Assembly: GCA_030248225.1 (NCBI GenBank)
Contig: JASANE010007090.1
Coordinates: 1 to 64,000 of the forward strand
Length of the DNA: 64,000 bases
Direction: 5' to 3'
DNA from: Trileptium ribeirensis
Taxonomy: Eukaryota > Nematoda > Enoplea > Enoplida > Thoracostomopsidae
A program made the translations under genes and the position numbers. Below the pieces are notes generated by a model. That model worked only from the letters and a program-made list of their open reading frames with translations. It had not been told where the DNA came from and ran no database searches. How positions within the stretch are numbered: the stretch's first letter is position 1; every line of letters starts with the position of its first letter. Shown piece by piece: positions 10,476-21,984 of this stretch.

Positions 10476-13400
10476 GTAACTATTATGTCTACTTAGTGTC
10501 TTAGATTTTTAAGCTTGATTCTTCTAATCGTAAATACTGTACGTTAAATTGTTATGGCTGTTTTAAGCAAAATATTCTCTGTGAACTTGCTGTCGACTTG
10601 CTTTCTTAAACTGCCTAGAAACCAACTGGGAGGGCGTTACCTAGTTCAATTAGGCAGATTGGAAAATGGGGACATAACTAGCTGGCGTAGAGTTCACATA
10701 TAATGTGGACTCATTCTTGTTGTTAAAAATAACTCATGTTTTCAATACTGTTGAAATGCAAGACATTATTCTGAGCATGCACGCGGTCCGAGGGCTCAAA
10801 TGGATAGCGGGTGTTTCGGTGGGAGGTATTGCGGGGAGCGCAGGCCTTCGGCCTCCGAAAAGGGCGAGGTGGTCAGAGGATTATATATTTTCCTGTTTTC
10901 GGGACTCAAAATTTTTTCTAAATTTTACCAATTTTCGCCCGAGTTCCCATTTCTCCCAATTTTGGCTTTTTTCTCTCGATTTTTGCCAATTTTTTTTCAA
11001 AATTTATCCCGCGCCATCGGTTCGCGGGAGATTGGCGCTCGCCGCGATGTGAAGATGTCTACATCAGGGGGTTGGGGTTAATCTCTAATCCTCTCTAAGC
11101 ACGTATGATTCTGGTGTTGTAATTTATCATATTTATTTGGCCTTTGACAAACGTTCTGAGGCGTTTGCTTAATAGCATAACAGCGTGTTGATATGATTGA
11201 AACATGTTTCACGCTTTCGAGTGTTTTTATATTAAGACAATACTTATAAATTTCTTTGATTGTTAAAGGTTTATTAATTGTTAAATTGCTTTGATAAGGG
11301 TTGTGTTTGGGTGATATACAAGTTTTAAAAAGTGGAATCTCATGGGTTCGGCCTGTTACACTATCGTTGCATGGTGCTGAAAACATTATATACCAAGTAT
11401 ATTTTACGGGTTTTGTGATAAAGTGAGGACCAAGAGTAGTCTACGAGTTTCAAAAAAATTTTCTGGTGCATGATATATTGTTGAATGCAAAAGTTTTTTT
11501 GTGGTGAAAAGTTCATTTTCCACCACGGTGTCCTTATTGTACAGGACTAGCTATGACACCAAGCCAAATCCACCATAGAAAACCGTGCTAAATTGAAAAC
11601 GATACGGCATTTTTCTACCGCATCGATCCACGTGTTATCTCCAGTAGATTACGAAAATAAGTGCATTTTTCAGATTACAAACTCATTTTTCTGGCATTTT
11701 TCATTACTGATATTTTTCACCAGTAAACCTGTTTCGCGCAGCTAATTAAGCATACTTTATCTCCAACATTATATTCTTTCCAATTAAACTTGGGTTTTTT
11801 TATCCTATGCCCGAAAAAGACGTTTTCGCTGCAAATAAAGTTTAACATTAGTGCAACGGCTCCTGCTACTGAGTAGTGCAACGGCTCCTGCTACTGACAA
11901 CTTTATAAAACGCAAACCCTTCACTGATCTATGTTATACAGCAGTGTTTTTTGGCCGACAATGAAAATGCTGTGGTGACAGGAAATTTGTTAATAACGAC
12001 TAATTACGGCGTAGCTTTAAGAAAAATTCTGGTAGCGCAGTGCTGCTTAAAATTTCATCTCACGGTGTTTTAACACATGTAAGTCACCGTTTTTTGAATG
12101 AACTCAGTATTGTTATCATATTTGGTCCCCTTCCTCAGACTTGCAGCTGATCCTGGATTTGCGACCCCGACTTGTGAAATCCCGCCAAAATTTTCGTTAT
12201 ATATTATATCAAATTCTATATAATATTGCTTAACGATTTTGTTTAGTTTGGGCGTGAAGCTTCGGAGCAAGCTCCAGGACCATCGTGGGACATGTAGATA
12301 CGACTAGATATATCACGAGCATACACATCGTATCACATACTAGCAACCATGACACTGGTATAAGACTTACCTGTCCACTGTGGTGATCAAACCCACTTTC
12401 TAACCAGCCTCAACTTTCGCCAAATTTTCCTCAAGTTCATCCCAACACATACCAAGTGCATAATTTCATAAAAATTTTTACGTATTATGTAATTTTTATT
12501 GCAATACACTTTAAAATCTGCAAATATTTGAACTACGTGCTACAGACGTGCAGCATATAATGAAAATCGTTGTTCCAATTTGAAATTTTCTCAAAAATGA
12601 ACACTTGGTTTCCGTAATTACACCAACACTTCGTTATAATCTATACATGGGCTGGCCGCAACGAAAACTATGCGCTGTCGGAGTGACAAATACTGTGATA
12701 TAGGTGAAGCCACAATTAACACTATATAATTGTATATCCTTTATTATGTCTGATAATGACTGCTTCAAATATCGTACGTTTACGTACAAGGATTATTTTT
12801 GTCGAAATATTTCTTCTAACAAATGTAAAATATTTATGCTTGCTAAATTTCATTGAGTTTGAAAACATGAGCGATTAAGTGCATTTTCATACAATTGGCT
12901 ATGGGGGAAACTTGCAATCTGAACTTATATCGACCAAACTTTTTAAAGTGTACCGTGGCCGAGATCTACATAGCTTTTTTTGCATGCTGTGAGTCCTAAT
13001 CAAAGATTACTTATTTATTTCGGTAAGTTTTTGAGTTTGAGAAAAACGTATAAGAACGCTCTTTATAGACAGTTGGTATAAAATGACTTCGTTTTACCGT
13101 TTCAGTTCGGAATAGACCCTGGTAAATTAATTAGGCTGTAGTACGTCTCAGCATTTTCTTCTAACTGTAACATATATATATTAAGTTTGAACCTTTATCT
13201 ACATATTAAGCCGGCTGTCCCAGCTGGTGAAATTTCTTATTTTACCGTTCTTCTTGCAGCAGAACGAGTGCTCACTGGTTCGTGCCATTTGCACAAAATA
13301 GCTTGTCTTGTATTCCTGAAATGGGATGGTGTTTTAGCAGTGCAATACAAGGGTGTATATACAACAATGATATTTGTATAATAATGTTCTTGTGCGTGAA

Positions 13401-13622
13401 ATAAATTCAGGTTCAATATGCCGCTTGATTATTTAATTTTAATTGTATACAGTACTGAAATTAATATGTGGCTTACTTGTGCCATTAGATATATTATATT
13501 ACTGGTGTAAGAAGTTGTCGTAATATTTTTACAGTTCGTCAAAGACAAGTGGAAACAAATAAAACTGTTGGACTAGTATAATGCTCTTCTATCATTTGTA
13601 CTTTTTGCTTAATTTATTTAAG
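10476..13622 (+). other. WDFY3 intron 3
   Basis: 3.1 kb. Holds a G/C-rich patch at about 10790-11060 with the hairpin CAGGCCTTCGGCCTCC, and a 25-bp direct duplication (11851 and 11876). Otherwise AT-rich without recognised repeats. Confidence 0.6.
11849..11897. repeat. Short direct duplication, 25-bp unit
   Basis: GTGCAACGGCTCCTGCTACT occurs at 11851 and again at 11876, back to back. Confidence 0.85.
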
Positions 13623-13910
13623 GTGTTGTGCTCAGCGCATTTGCCGTCAACTTTGGCGAAATGTTTGTACTTATTTTATGATTTGCCTCCTCTACAAACG
13701 GATACACTACAATGTTCTCAAGTGGCGGACACCGTTCCGCCAAAGCAAGAGTTAAAAGAAACATCCGGCAATGGTATAGGTGGCGCTGCTGACGACCGCA
13801 GTGTTGGTCAACAAAGTCATGCTCAGTCGGTGTCAGCTGACTTTCAGAATGAAAATAGTTTCGTTGCGCTAACTTGTCGTCGATCAAAAATGCAGGAAAC
13901 ATTTGTGGAC
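13623..13910 (+). CDS. WDFY3: WDFY3 exon 4
   Basis: Acceptor TTTAAG ends at 13622; donor GTATGT at 13911; phase 0 to 0. It begins VLCSAHLPSTLAKCLYLFYD, almost identical to the human SVPSTLVKCLYLFFDLP segment. A longer low-complexity insert follows (Q, S and N rich, about 60 residues, where human has about 20), and the exon ends SKMQETFVD, equivalent to human GLLQKVFVQ. The insert is the main length difference from human so far. Confidence 0.93.
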
Positions 13911-15076
13911 GTATGTCACCGTAATAAGAGTAATACCAGTAATGATCCAAGTGAAGTTAAACTTAGGTCATAATCGAGACATATCTCATCAAGAAAAGTT
14001 TTTCAAAATTTCAGTTGTGTGAATTTTGCGCGTTTCACTCCTTACGCGTAAAATTCATTGTTCTTTTTTTCGATATACTGTGATTTTTAGCCGAAACGTT
14101 TACAAGCATACGAAATTTAATTTTTATATATTACAAACATTTCAGAATCCGTATACGCCCATCCACATACCCATTTACAATGAGTTGATCGTGGGCAACA
14201 GATTCGTTTCGTATTAATTCAGAATTGAGAGTAAAATTTGACTGTCAAATTTATGATAAACCTTTGCATTCTAAGTTATCGTTTCGAATTTGTTTAAATT
14301 CTTGTTTTTAACATGGTTTGTACTAACAACCACAGAAATCGTATGTGCGCATTCTCATGAAATTGCGCAAATGTACCATGTTTTGCCAAAAACGAACCAC
14401 AAATATCCGGTGCAACGCTTTTTATATTTCCAGCTGTTTTTGAGCTATCAAAAAAATTTTAAAAATTAGAGAGGAAAAGCTAAACTTTGAGTATCTGCTA
14501 AATTTTTGTTTATGGAGTTTTATGTTTTATTGGATGAAATCGTAGGGTTATGTTACTTGCCAAGTGTGCGGGTTTCCATGTTCTATGCTTACAATATGTA
14601 TTACACTTTACTACTATTTTATACTATTTTACTTTACTACTACTAAGCGGCAAAGAAATGTTCCCTTGTTACAATATAAAAAATGTTACCAATGTTCAGC
14701 TAAGTTGTGCCCATTATATTATTGGTTTTTAGCGGTTGCTAAATACGATTAAAGATGTTGTTTGTATCCATAAGACATTCGCTAGGTGTCTACAACATAA
14801 AAATTTATATCTGAAATGAAATCCTATCGCATTAGGATATTGTTTGTAGTTGCGCTTGCCAGACAGTTTGAATTTTAACGGATGCTGTATTATTTATATC
14901 CATTTAGAGTTCAGCAATGATGTACCATATCCATGCCTATCGCTATCAGTAAAGTTACTCAATATACGGTATTCATTACGTATATTATGTCATAAGGTTT
15001 TGAAGTAATATGAACATTTAATGATTTTTGGCTTGTGTTGGTTACTTACTATATTGTATTTGGTGTGTAATTTCAG
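13911..15076 (+). other. WDFY3 intron 4
   Basis: 1.2 kb of AT-rich sequence. No repeat or other gene recognised. Confidence 0.6.
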
Positions 15077-15188
15077 CTTTTCGTATCGCTGTGTAGCTTT
15101 GAATGTTCTGGCGAAGAATTAGCCCGCAAAGATGATTTAGCTCTACTTTTTACAACTGTGACATCGTGGTGTCCGACTTACAATATAT
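15077..15188 (+). CDS. WDFY3: WDFY3 exon 5
   Basis: Acceptor AATTTCAG ends at 15076; donor GTACGT at 15189; phase 0 to 1. It encodes LFVSLCSFECSGEELARKDD then LALLFTTVTSWCPTYNI, matching human ILVKLCSF...EELAQKDDLQLLFSAITSWCPPYNL. The split codon joins exon 6 to give C before WRK. Confidence 0.95.
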
Positions 15189-15708
15189 GTACGTATTTAA
15201 ATACATCTTGCCACTGTTGTAGATTTTATCATTAAACCATTTTGATAAATTGTCAGTTTTATGACATAAACAGTGCAGCAGTATAATAACTGTAAGGTTG
15301 CACTGCTAAGGATTCGTGCAACCGAGATGTATTGCAACGCGCTTTCACACTGATCCATTGCTAGTGTTTGCTATTTAATGTTTAGAACGGCTGGAATTTC
15401 AAGTATCTATAAATTTACAGGAGGGGATGAATTAGGGTAAGCGAAAAATGATCTGGAGCGCCCGGGAGTGTTCAAAAAATTTGGGGGCCTCTCTTCCCAT
15501 TCCGAAAAAAGCTAGGTCAACCATTTTACGTAATTGTGGTTTCTCGAAGAAAAACCACATATTCCTGGCAAGGACGTTTGTGAGTGAAACGAAGAAGTTG
15601 TGAAACTACAAAATACCGTCTCATTTCTTTAATGAATTAAGAAATTATTCGTCTTCATGGTTTTTACGGCCAACCTAGCAGTGCAGTGACGATATTGGGA
15701 TGGGTATT

Positions 15709-16457
15709 CAGAACGTAGTGAAACGTAGTGGAGATTGTGTGTTGCAGGGGCGAAATCTTTTAAATTCCGTCTGTGTGTGAGTGATCGGCCATAACTCGGG
15801 AACAACCTGAACGATTTTCATCACTCGAATCGGCATAGTCGATTTGCCGTGTACATCCCAGAGCGTTTTTGATTTGGGCTGGGTCAGGGGTCTAAATGTG
15901 GGTTTTTACCCCATTTTAGTTCCCTTCACGGAAGCAATGTTATTTTACCTTAACTTTTGAATCTTTATCTCAGGTTGGTTTTATTTTATAGCAAAATGAT
16001 AAACGCCGATGCATCTTTTTTTGTTTTACGATTAAGTTTTTATTTCTAGAGTTATGGTGTTTGACGTATGGTGCCCCATTGGTTCCTCTACCCAAAATTT
16101 GTCCTGACGTCCTGGGGGGGTTGAAAAGTTTTATGTGGGGGTTTTCGGGCATGGCAAACTCATTGCTGGTGTTAATTTTGGTCTGCGATCCATGGTTCTA
16201 TAGGTACGGGGTTATGCCGCCGCCATGGTTAGTCGATCCAGAATTCCTAATTTTACTGTTATACCCTCTTACGTTGCTGATAGCTTGCACTTGGGAATTT
16301 TGGGGTATGGGAAACTTATTGCCGGTGTTAGTTTTGTTCTAACCTGTGCGATATTCGCATATAGCATATCGACATATGCTATCGAGAGCTGATTTGCTGT
16401 ACACGCAAAAGGTGTAGGTGTACTTGTGCTACACTGCGTTCTGCAATCTCGATAGTT
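15709..16457 (+). mobile_element. Family A, copy 1: Helentron-like (HINE) element
   Basis: It starts CAGAACGTAGTGAAACGTAG after a T; near the right end the inverted form TGCGTTCTG (16435-16443) is followed by CAATCTCGATAG. The interior has the phrase ATAACTCGGGAAC, one copy of the internal repeat, and the hairpin arms TATCGAGA and TCTCGATA. The last bases (GAGTTACTAG in other copies) are lost here. Confidence 0.75.
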
Positions 16458-17260
16458 TTAATGTTTAGATAGTCTTTTTGTCTGCTCAGGTCGTTTTTAA
16501 TTTTTTTATCATTACAATTTGAAAAGATTTTTCTGTTTTGATTTGTCTGAAAATTACGTGATCGATCGACGCGACGCCACCGTGCCTACTTGCTAAATCT
16601 TTTCGTACTGAAGGTTTATAAAAGCAATAGATAATAGTCCACTGGTTAGTTCTGTTGCGGTGACACGAAATTGGGGTGTAACGTTTTAAACGTCGTGTAT
16701 CGTGGTTTCTCGTAGGGACACTACAAACATTTGATTAAGGCAGTAAACGATGATAAATCAAAGTTTACCGTCACACAACTACAAAGAATTAATGGAAAAT
16801 TCGTCTTTTTGTATTTTTGGTCGGGCTTAGCGGTGTAGCAATACGCTGGACTCTCCACAGGACTTACCCCTAGATCAACGGGCGTTGTTTTATAATTGCA
16901 TTTTTTCGTGTTTTTCAAACATACACAACATTTTTATCATTGTTTTTGGTGCATATTTATTGCTTAAGAACTGAAAATGGTTATTTCAGTAGGCTTTGCT
17001 TCATTTAACATAGGATTCGTCATAAATAATCGAAATGTAAGCTGTGAAGTTGAGTTTTGTTATAACTTTTTCTTGTTAGGACGACCATTTTTAGTGTGAT
17101 CTGGGGAAGCCGCGACATCTCATGGGACCTCGAAAATCCTGGGGGGACTCCTTTCTCTGTGTAAAGTACAGATACATCAGGGTAGGTTGTTTGGTATCTA
17201 GTCTATATTTTCTTTGGGTTGCCCGCTCGGAAGTTTTTTATTTTTTCGATAGCTCGACAG

Positions 17261-18077
17261 CAGGCAATAACCGGAACCGTCCATTTAAACCGGATCCGGA
17301 ATCGGAACCGGAACCTGGTCTTCGAAATTTATATATAGTAAAACAGATGATGGAAGAAATGAAGGTATAGTGGATTTAAAATGCATTAAAATAACTTTTA
17401 CATTAAACTTAATGTATTGCGATGGTATTATTGACTTTCTGAAACTTTAAAGAGACTGAGGAAGCTAATAATGTTTATTTATCGATCAAATATGTTGGTT
17501 TTTGGACATTCAGAGCAACAGTTTCAATAAACACAGTTCATTGCCAAGAAAGCAGTTTCTAGCTGCGTTGCAAATGACGTTAGTTTACTTCAATTTAGAC
17601 TGATTTATCAAATTTACAAGCACATTGGCGGGTTCTCGAAGCAATTTATGTTAGCCAAGCATACCCTAAGTACTTCTGCGTTATCCATACTCTGTTACCG
17701 AATTGGACCGGTTTAATTGAAACGTACCGCACACACTTCTGAATGTGTGAAATAGCTGCTACAAGCATCCACCTGGCTTTGATTTTACAAACTCCTGCAG
17801 GTTATTATGAAAAATTCCTGCTCAAATTATGTGCCCTACTTACGTTTCACACTGCAAATTGGTTAGTTAATCTTTTCTTTTGCTTGGTTGTATTGGAGCT
17901 TGATCATTGTATAATATATATTACATATGTTTGGATTACAGGATGAAGCAAAAAACGTGGAAAATTTCAAACAAAAATTTTAAACCGGAATTCCGGTTCC
18001 TGTATGGTTTTTGCCCTTTGCCGGAACCGCAACCGGAACACGATTTTCGCCGGAACCGGAATTCCGGTTACTCCCTG
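17261..18077 (-). mobile_element. Family D, copy 2: hAT-like element, reverse orientation
   Basis: The inverted termini CAGGCAATAACCGG and CCGGTTACTCCCTG match copy 1. A perfect 8-bp target duplication CTCGACAG lies at 17253-17260 and 18078-18085. It is shorter than copy 1 (0.8 kb), mainly from internal loss. No transposase frame. Confidence 0.9.
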
Positions 18078-18089
18078 CTCGACAGGTCT

Positions 18090-18680
18090 CGATATCTCAG
18101 TTAAGAAGATTTTGCGATTTTAGTTTTTTGATTTTTTGGAAACTGTGTGATCGGCACGGGACAGCTACGAAACCTATTCGCTAGATGTTCTCATGTCGAA
18201 AATTTGAAAAGCTGGCGATATGGTTCTATTGGATAGTTCTGTACAGGTGCCGTAAAATTGGGCTGGAAATCTTGATGTTTTGCAAGTGATGTATAAAATT
18301 ATAGGGTGTTGTTTTCTCATAATCTTTGGTAACTCCATATCGCGGTTAAATATCCAGAAACTCTTCATCGTTTCATTCCTGCATGCTTTTGTGACTTGAT
18401 GTGGTTCGGTCGCTCCATCTGTACAATTGTTGACACAGCACAAATATAACAGATGCATACCCGATGTTTTGCAAGTGATGTATAAAATTATGGGGTGTTG
18501 ATTTCTCATAATCTTTTACATACTAGGGTAACTCCATATCGCGGCTAAATATCCAGAAAATCCTCATCACTTTATTCCTGCATGCTTTTGTGGCTTGATG
18601 TGGTTCGGTCGCTCCATTTGTAAAATTGTTGAAGCAGCACAAATATGCACAATGATGCACACCCGGTGTTTTTGGATCCA
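18090..18680. repeat. Family G, copy 1, with an internal 191-bp tandem duplication
   Basis: GATGTTTTGCAAGTGATGTA occurs at 18272 and 18463, and each is followed by the same ~190 bp (TAACTCCATATCGCGG, CCTGCATGCTTTTGTG, GTGGTTCGGTCGCTCC). The left part matches 45290-45500 (family G, copy 2). Confidence 0.85.
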
Positions 18681-18889
18681 GTGATCTGATTTTTACCAAA
18701 TGGTGAAACCATAACTAGATTTTGTGGCAAAATTAAAAAAAAACGCTGAGGTGAAACTACCCTGAAAAGCTAAGGTAAACTTCCTTATTCCATAATGTTT
18801 TGTTAACATAAATGGTTCAATATAAACTTTGGTATTTAATAGATTTAACTTTAGAATAAAATTTTTGTAAAAATGTTCGCGCCAACCGG

Positions 18890-19330
18890 GGTGATGTGAC
18901 ATAGGGGCATTTCATGGTGTTAGCTAGGGGGAGGGGCAAAATTTTACCAGGGTGGGCGAACCGTGGGGCACCTGTTTTTGTCATAGGGCACGCAAAATTC
19001 CTTGAGACCCTAACTCGAGAATCCCGATTGTTAATATCTAGAAACTCATGTGTTAATCCTATATGTATACTAAATGTTAAAAAGTACGTGGTACTGGACT
19101 CTCCACGGACCCTCGCTGATCGGGAGCAACAGCAAAAGAAAAAGCAGCGGAGGGAGGACAAATGTAGAGCATGAACGTTTTTCGAGCAATTTTGGGGCTA
19201 AAATCGAGGTCTGGGGTGCCAGCGCCACCCCCACCCCAACCTGTGAGAACCTAGGGGTAGAAACTAAGATGAAATTTGTTATGCGATTGCAGTTTTGAAT
19301 TGGATAGGACGGCATAGGATATGATACGTA
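18890..19330. other. G-rich unassigned patch before exon 6
   Basis: Contains AGGGGGAGGGGCAAAATTTT and CCACCCCCACCCC stretches. Similar G-rich pieces with AAATTTT recur in the window (near 22840, 44200, 55440 and 60640), but no element boundaries are visible. Confidence 0.35.
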
Positions 19331-19488
19331 CAGTTTGTTGTGCTATGGCGCTGAATAATAATTATGTTTATATGCAAAATCCATTACTCACTTTAAAAAA
19401 CTTTTTAGCACGACTGGACATGTCCCCACTTTTCCGAAAACCGTTGGCAAGGCAAGTGCATACTAGTTTTATGCCTGTTTTCTTTTAG

Positions 19489-19569
19489 GCTGGAGAAAAG
19501 CGGCGGCAGAAGTCCTAATGGCGCTATCTTCACGAGCCTTGAGTCCATCTGTTGTTAACTATTTACACG
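19489..19569 (+). CDS. WDFY3: WDFY3 exon 6
   Basis: Acceptor TTTTAG ends at 19488; donor GTGAGC at 19570; phase 1 to 1. It encodes WRKAAAEVLMALSSRALSPS then VVNYLH, parallel to human WRKSAGEVLMTISRHGLSVNVVKYIH. At 81 nt it is too short to stand out as an open frame and is found by homology and splice sites. Confidence 0.94.
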
Positions 19570-20009
19570 GTGAGCCGTGTTACTAGTTAACTTTAGTGTT
19601 GTTTATGTTACTATTAACGCAAAGATATGCCTTAATTACTAATTCTGTATGCTAGGAAAGGAGTTTGTCGGAGAACATTTCAGATATTGCTAAAGGCACT
19701 GTAATTCAGCAGTATTCATAAATTCTCTGAAACACTGTTGGCATACGAGATGATGCCAGGGATATTTGACTACTTTAACGTACTTATTATTTGATAATTA
19801 ATCTTCATTACAATTGCACAATTGTACTGTAATCAAATGTCTATAGCAGTAAAAATTTAAGCTTTTCGCTTATTACATGTATTGTACCTAAATTATTACT
19901 GTTATTATTCCTCAGCATTAAAAATTTATATTGCATACTTATGTCTTAAACTGACTTAGAGAGAACATAGAAAGGGCAAGGCAATTTGATTTAGAAAGTT
20001 TATTAAACT

Positions 20010-20209
20010 TTGACGCTTCCAAACAATAATATATTATTAAAAATATTGGATTTGCTTTGCAGCATATAATACATTAAACCTTATCCACAATGAAAGTGTC
20101 AGTCAAATGTTGACGCTTCCAAACAATAATATATTATTAAAAATATTGGATTTGCTTTGCAGCATATAATACATTAAACTTTATCCACAATGAAACTGCC
20201 AGTCAAATG
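20010..20209. repeat. Tandem duplication, 100-bp unit, two copies
   Basis: TTGACGCTTCCAAACAATAA starts at 20010 and 20110, and the two 100-bp units differ at only three or so positions. It lies in intron 6 with no other recognised content. Confidence 0.92.
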
Positions 20210-21061
20210 AGGTTGAAGGGTAAAAAAGACGACAAACTGGAATCTTGCTGTTTAGTTAATCAAGCTGTTAAGCAAACACGACTTGATGGAGTCGGTGACT
20301 ATACGAAATTTTTAGCGTCTTGAAGAAGATCACAGTGATCTTCCATAGAGCTTTATGTGATATTATATACAGCAATGGCATCAATATTATCATGGAGTAT
20401 GATAACATCAAGTAATAGAGATAGCACGTTGCGAAACTACATCAATACCATGAGCGTACAACAGTATAATCTATGAAGTTGGAATTAGAGAAGCTTACAA
20501 TACCGACAGATATAAGGTGCCACCCACAAACCTTAAAATAGGTACCGCCCACATAACTTAAAATAGGAACCTGTGCAAATACTCTAAAACATGTACATTA
20601 GCATTTGTATATGGTCTTTAACCGGAATTTGTTCTGCAAAGCTGGTATTGACTCCATAATAGGTGGACTCTCTTTGGAATACATCGGTTGTCATTCAAAT
20701 AATATAAAAATATATGCATTATGTTTTTGGATTTCCTCCAAGGTCGTGATAAAGCGAAAATTCGGTAACTCGAAATATTTCGTTTTGTGTAAAATAATTA
20801 TTAGGGGTCGCGAATGCTTCTCCAAACTGAGAATCGGGTTGGCCAACGGTTCTCACAAGAGCTCAATTTCGTCACATGGTAAAAATTTGTCTCGCTAAAA
20901 AGCCTCTCCTTACATTTTAGTTACCCCTGAAATTCAGTTTATTTCCAGAAGTTTTTCGGCCTTCACAAGTGTAACACTTATCATTCTCACTCGTGTGGAG
21001 TACCCAGTAATACATAGTCTTATAATTTGCACACACATTGTGTTTCATATTTTTTATTTAG

Positions 21062-21248
21062 CGAAGACATGCTTGTTATTGTTTTTGGACAACGTCCAAA
21101 AAACCGACGACGTTTCAATTCCGGAGAAGGTGGACATGATCGTGTGCTTGTTCTGCCTTTTAAAAGACTCTGCTGCTGTTACACCATTACTATTAGACGA
21201 TTTTCGAAATGCAAATGGCTACAAATTTCTTACCGAATTTTTATTAGC
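21062..21248 (+). CDS. WDFY3: WDFY3 exon 7
   Basis: Acceptor TATTTAG ends at 21061; donor GTGCGT at 21249; phase 1 to 2. It encodes AKTCLLLFLDNVQKTDDVS..., CLLKDSAAVTPLLLDDFRNA and NGYKFLTEFLL, matching human ECLSTCVQNMQQSDDLS, CFLKDSSDVSQTLLDDFR and GYNFLCDLLL. The open frame runs past the donor, but the downstream residues do not match the family. Confidence 0.95.
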
Positions 21249-21619
21249 GTGCGTTGATTTTTTATTACTAATAGACCAGTGTATAGAAAAAATGGGAAAG
21301 AAGTAAATTTAAAATTGTGACATTTAGAGAAGGCTACACAAGCGAACGTTTCAGTGCCGTGTTAATAAATATTTGTGTTTAGAGGCGTATTTGTTAAATA
21401 AATAACGTTTCAGTCTCAGACTTTATGTTAAGTTAGAGGGTTGGTTAGCCAACGCATCCGCAGCGAGCCGTATAATTGCGAGTGAGCCATGTTATTGTCA
21501 CAGGCATGTTTGAGTGAATTGCCTCATCGTTTTCAGGCTGAAAATTTCAGCTATCTAGAAAACCTACATAATCACAAACTTTAGCATAAGATTGTAAACA
21601 AGGAATGTATATACTTCAA

Positions 21620-21968
21620 GCTGGCATGTCAGCAGCCCTCCGAAGAGTTGACGAACTCATTGCTGGTGTTGATTTTGCTCTGCGATCAATTTTTCTATGG
21701 GTACGGGGGTATGGCGACGCCATGGTTCACCGACTCAAAATTCCTAATTTTTATTGTTACTCCTGGGAGGCTGATAGCTTACACTTGTGGGATTTGAGAC
21801 ATGGGTGAATTTTTGGCCGGTATTAGTTTTGTTGTAATTTGTGTGTATTGCGTGATGTCCACATACAGCATATCGACGTGTGCTATCGAGAGCTGATTGG
21901 CTGTGCGCGCAAAAGGTGTAGGTGTACTTATGCTTCACTACGTTCTGCAATCTCGATAGAGTTACTAG
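21620..21968 (+). mobile_element. Family A, copy 2 (3' part only)
   Basis: Matches the right half of family A: CTCATTGCTGGTGTTG, TACGGGGGTATGGCG, TGTGCTATCGAGAGCTGATT, the inverted end TTCACTACGTTCTG and the terminus GAGTTACTAG followed by T. The 5' half is missing. Confidence 0.8.
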
Positions 21969-21984
21969 TTGTTGTAAAAAATAT

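Noticed and set aside
10835..10860. CAGGCCTTCGGCCTCC hairpin as a bacterial terminator or contamination sign
   Set aside because: It is a lone GC-rich hairpin without a bacterial gene or T tract, inside an intron of an animal gene.
19570..19595. GTTACTAGTT just after the exon 6 donor, identical to the family A 3' end
   Set aside because: Only ten bases match, and no other family A sequence is next to it. A chance match to a short palindromic string is more likely.
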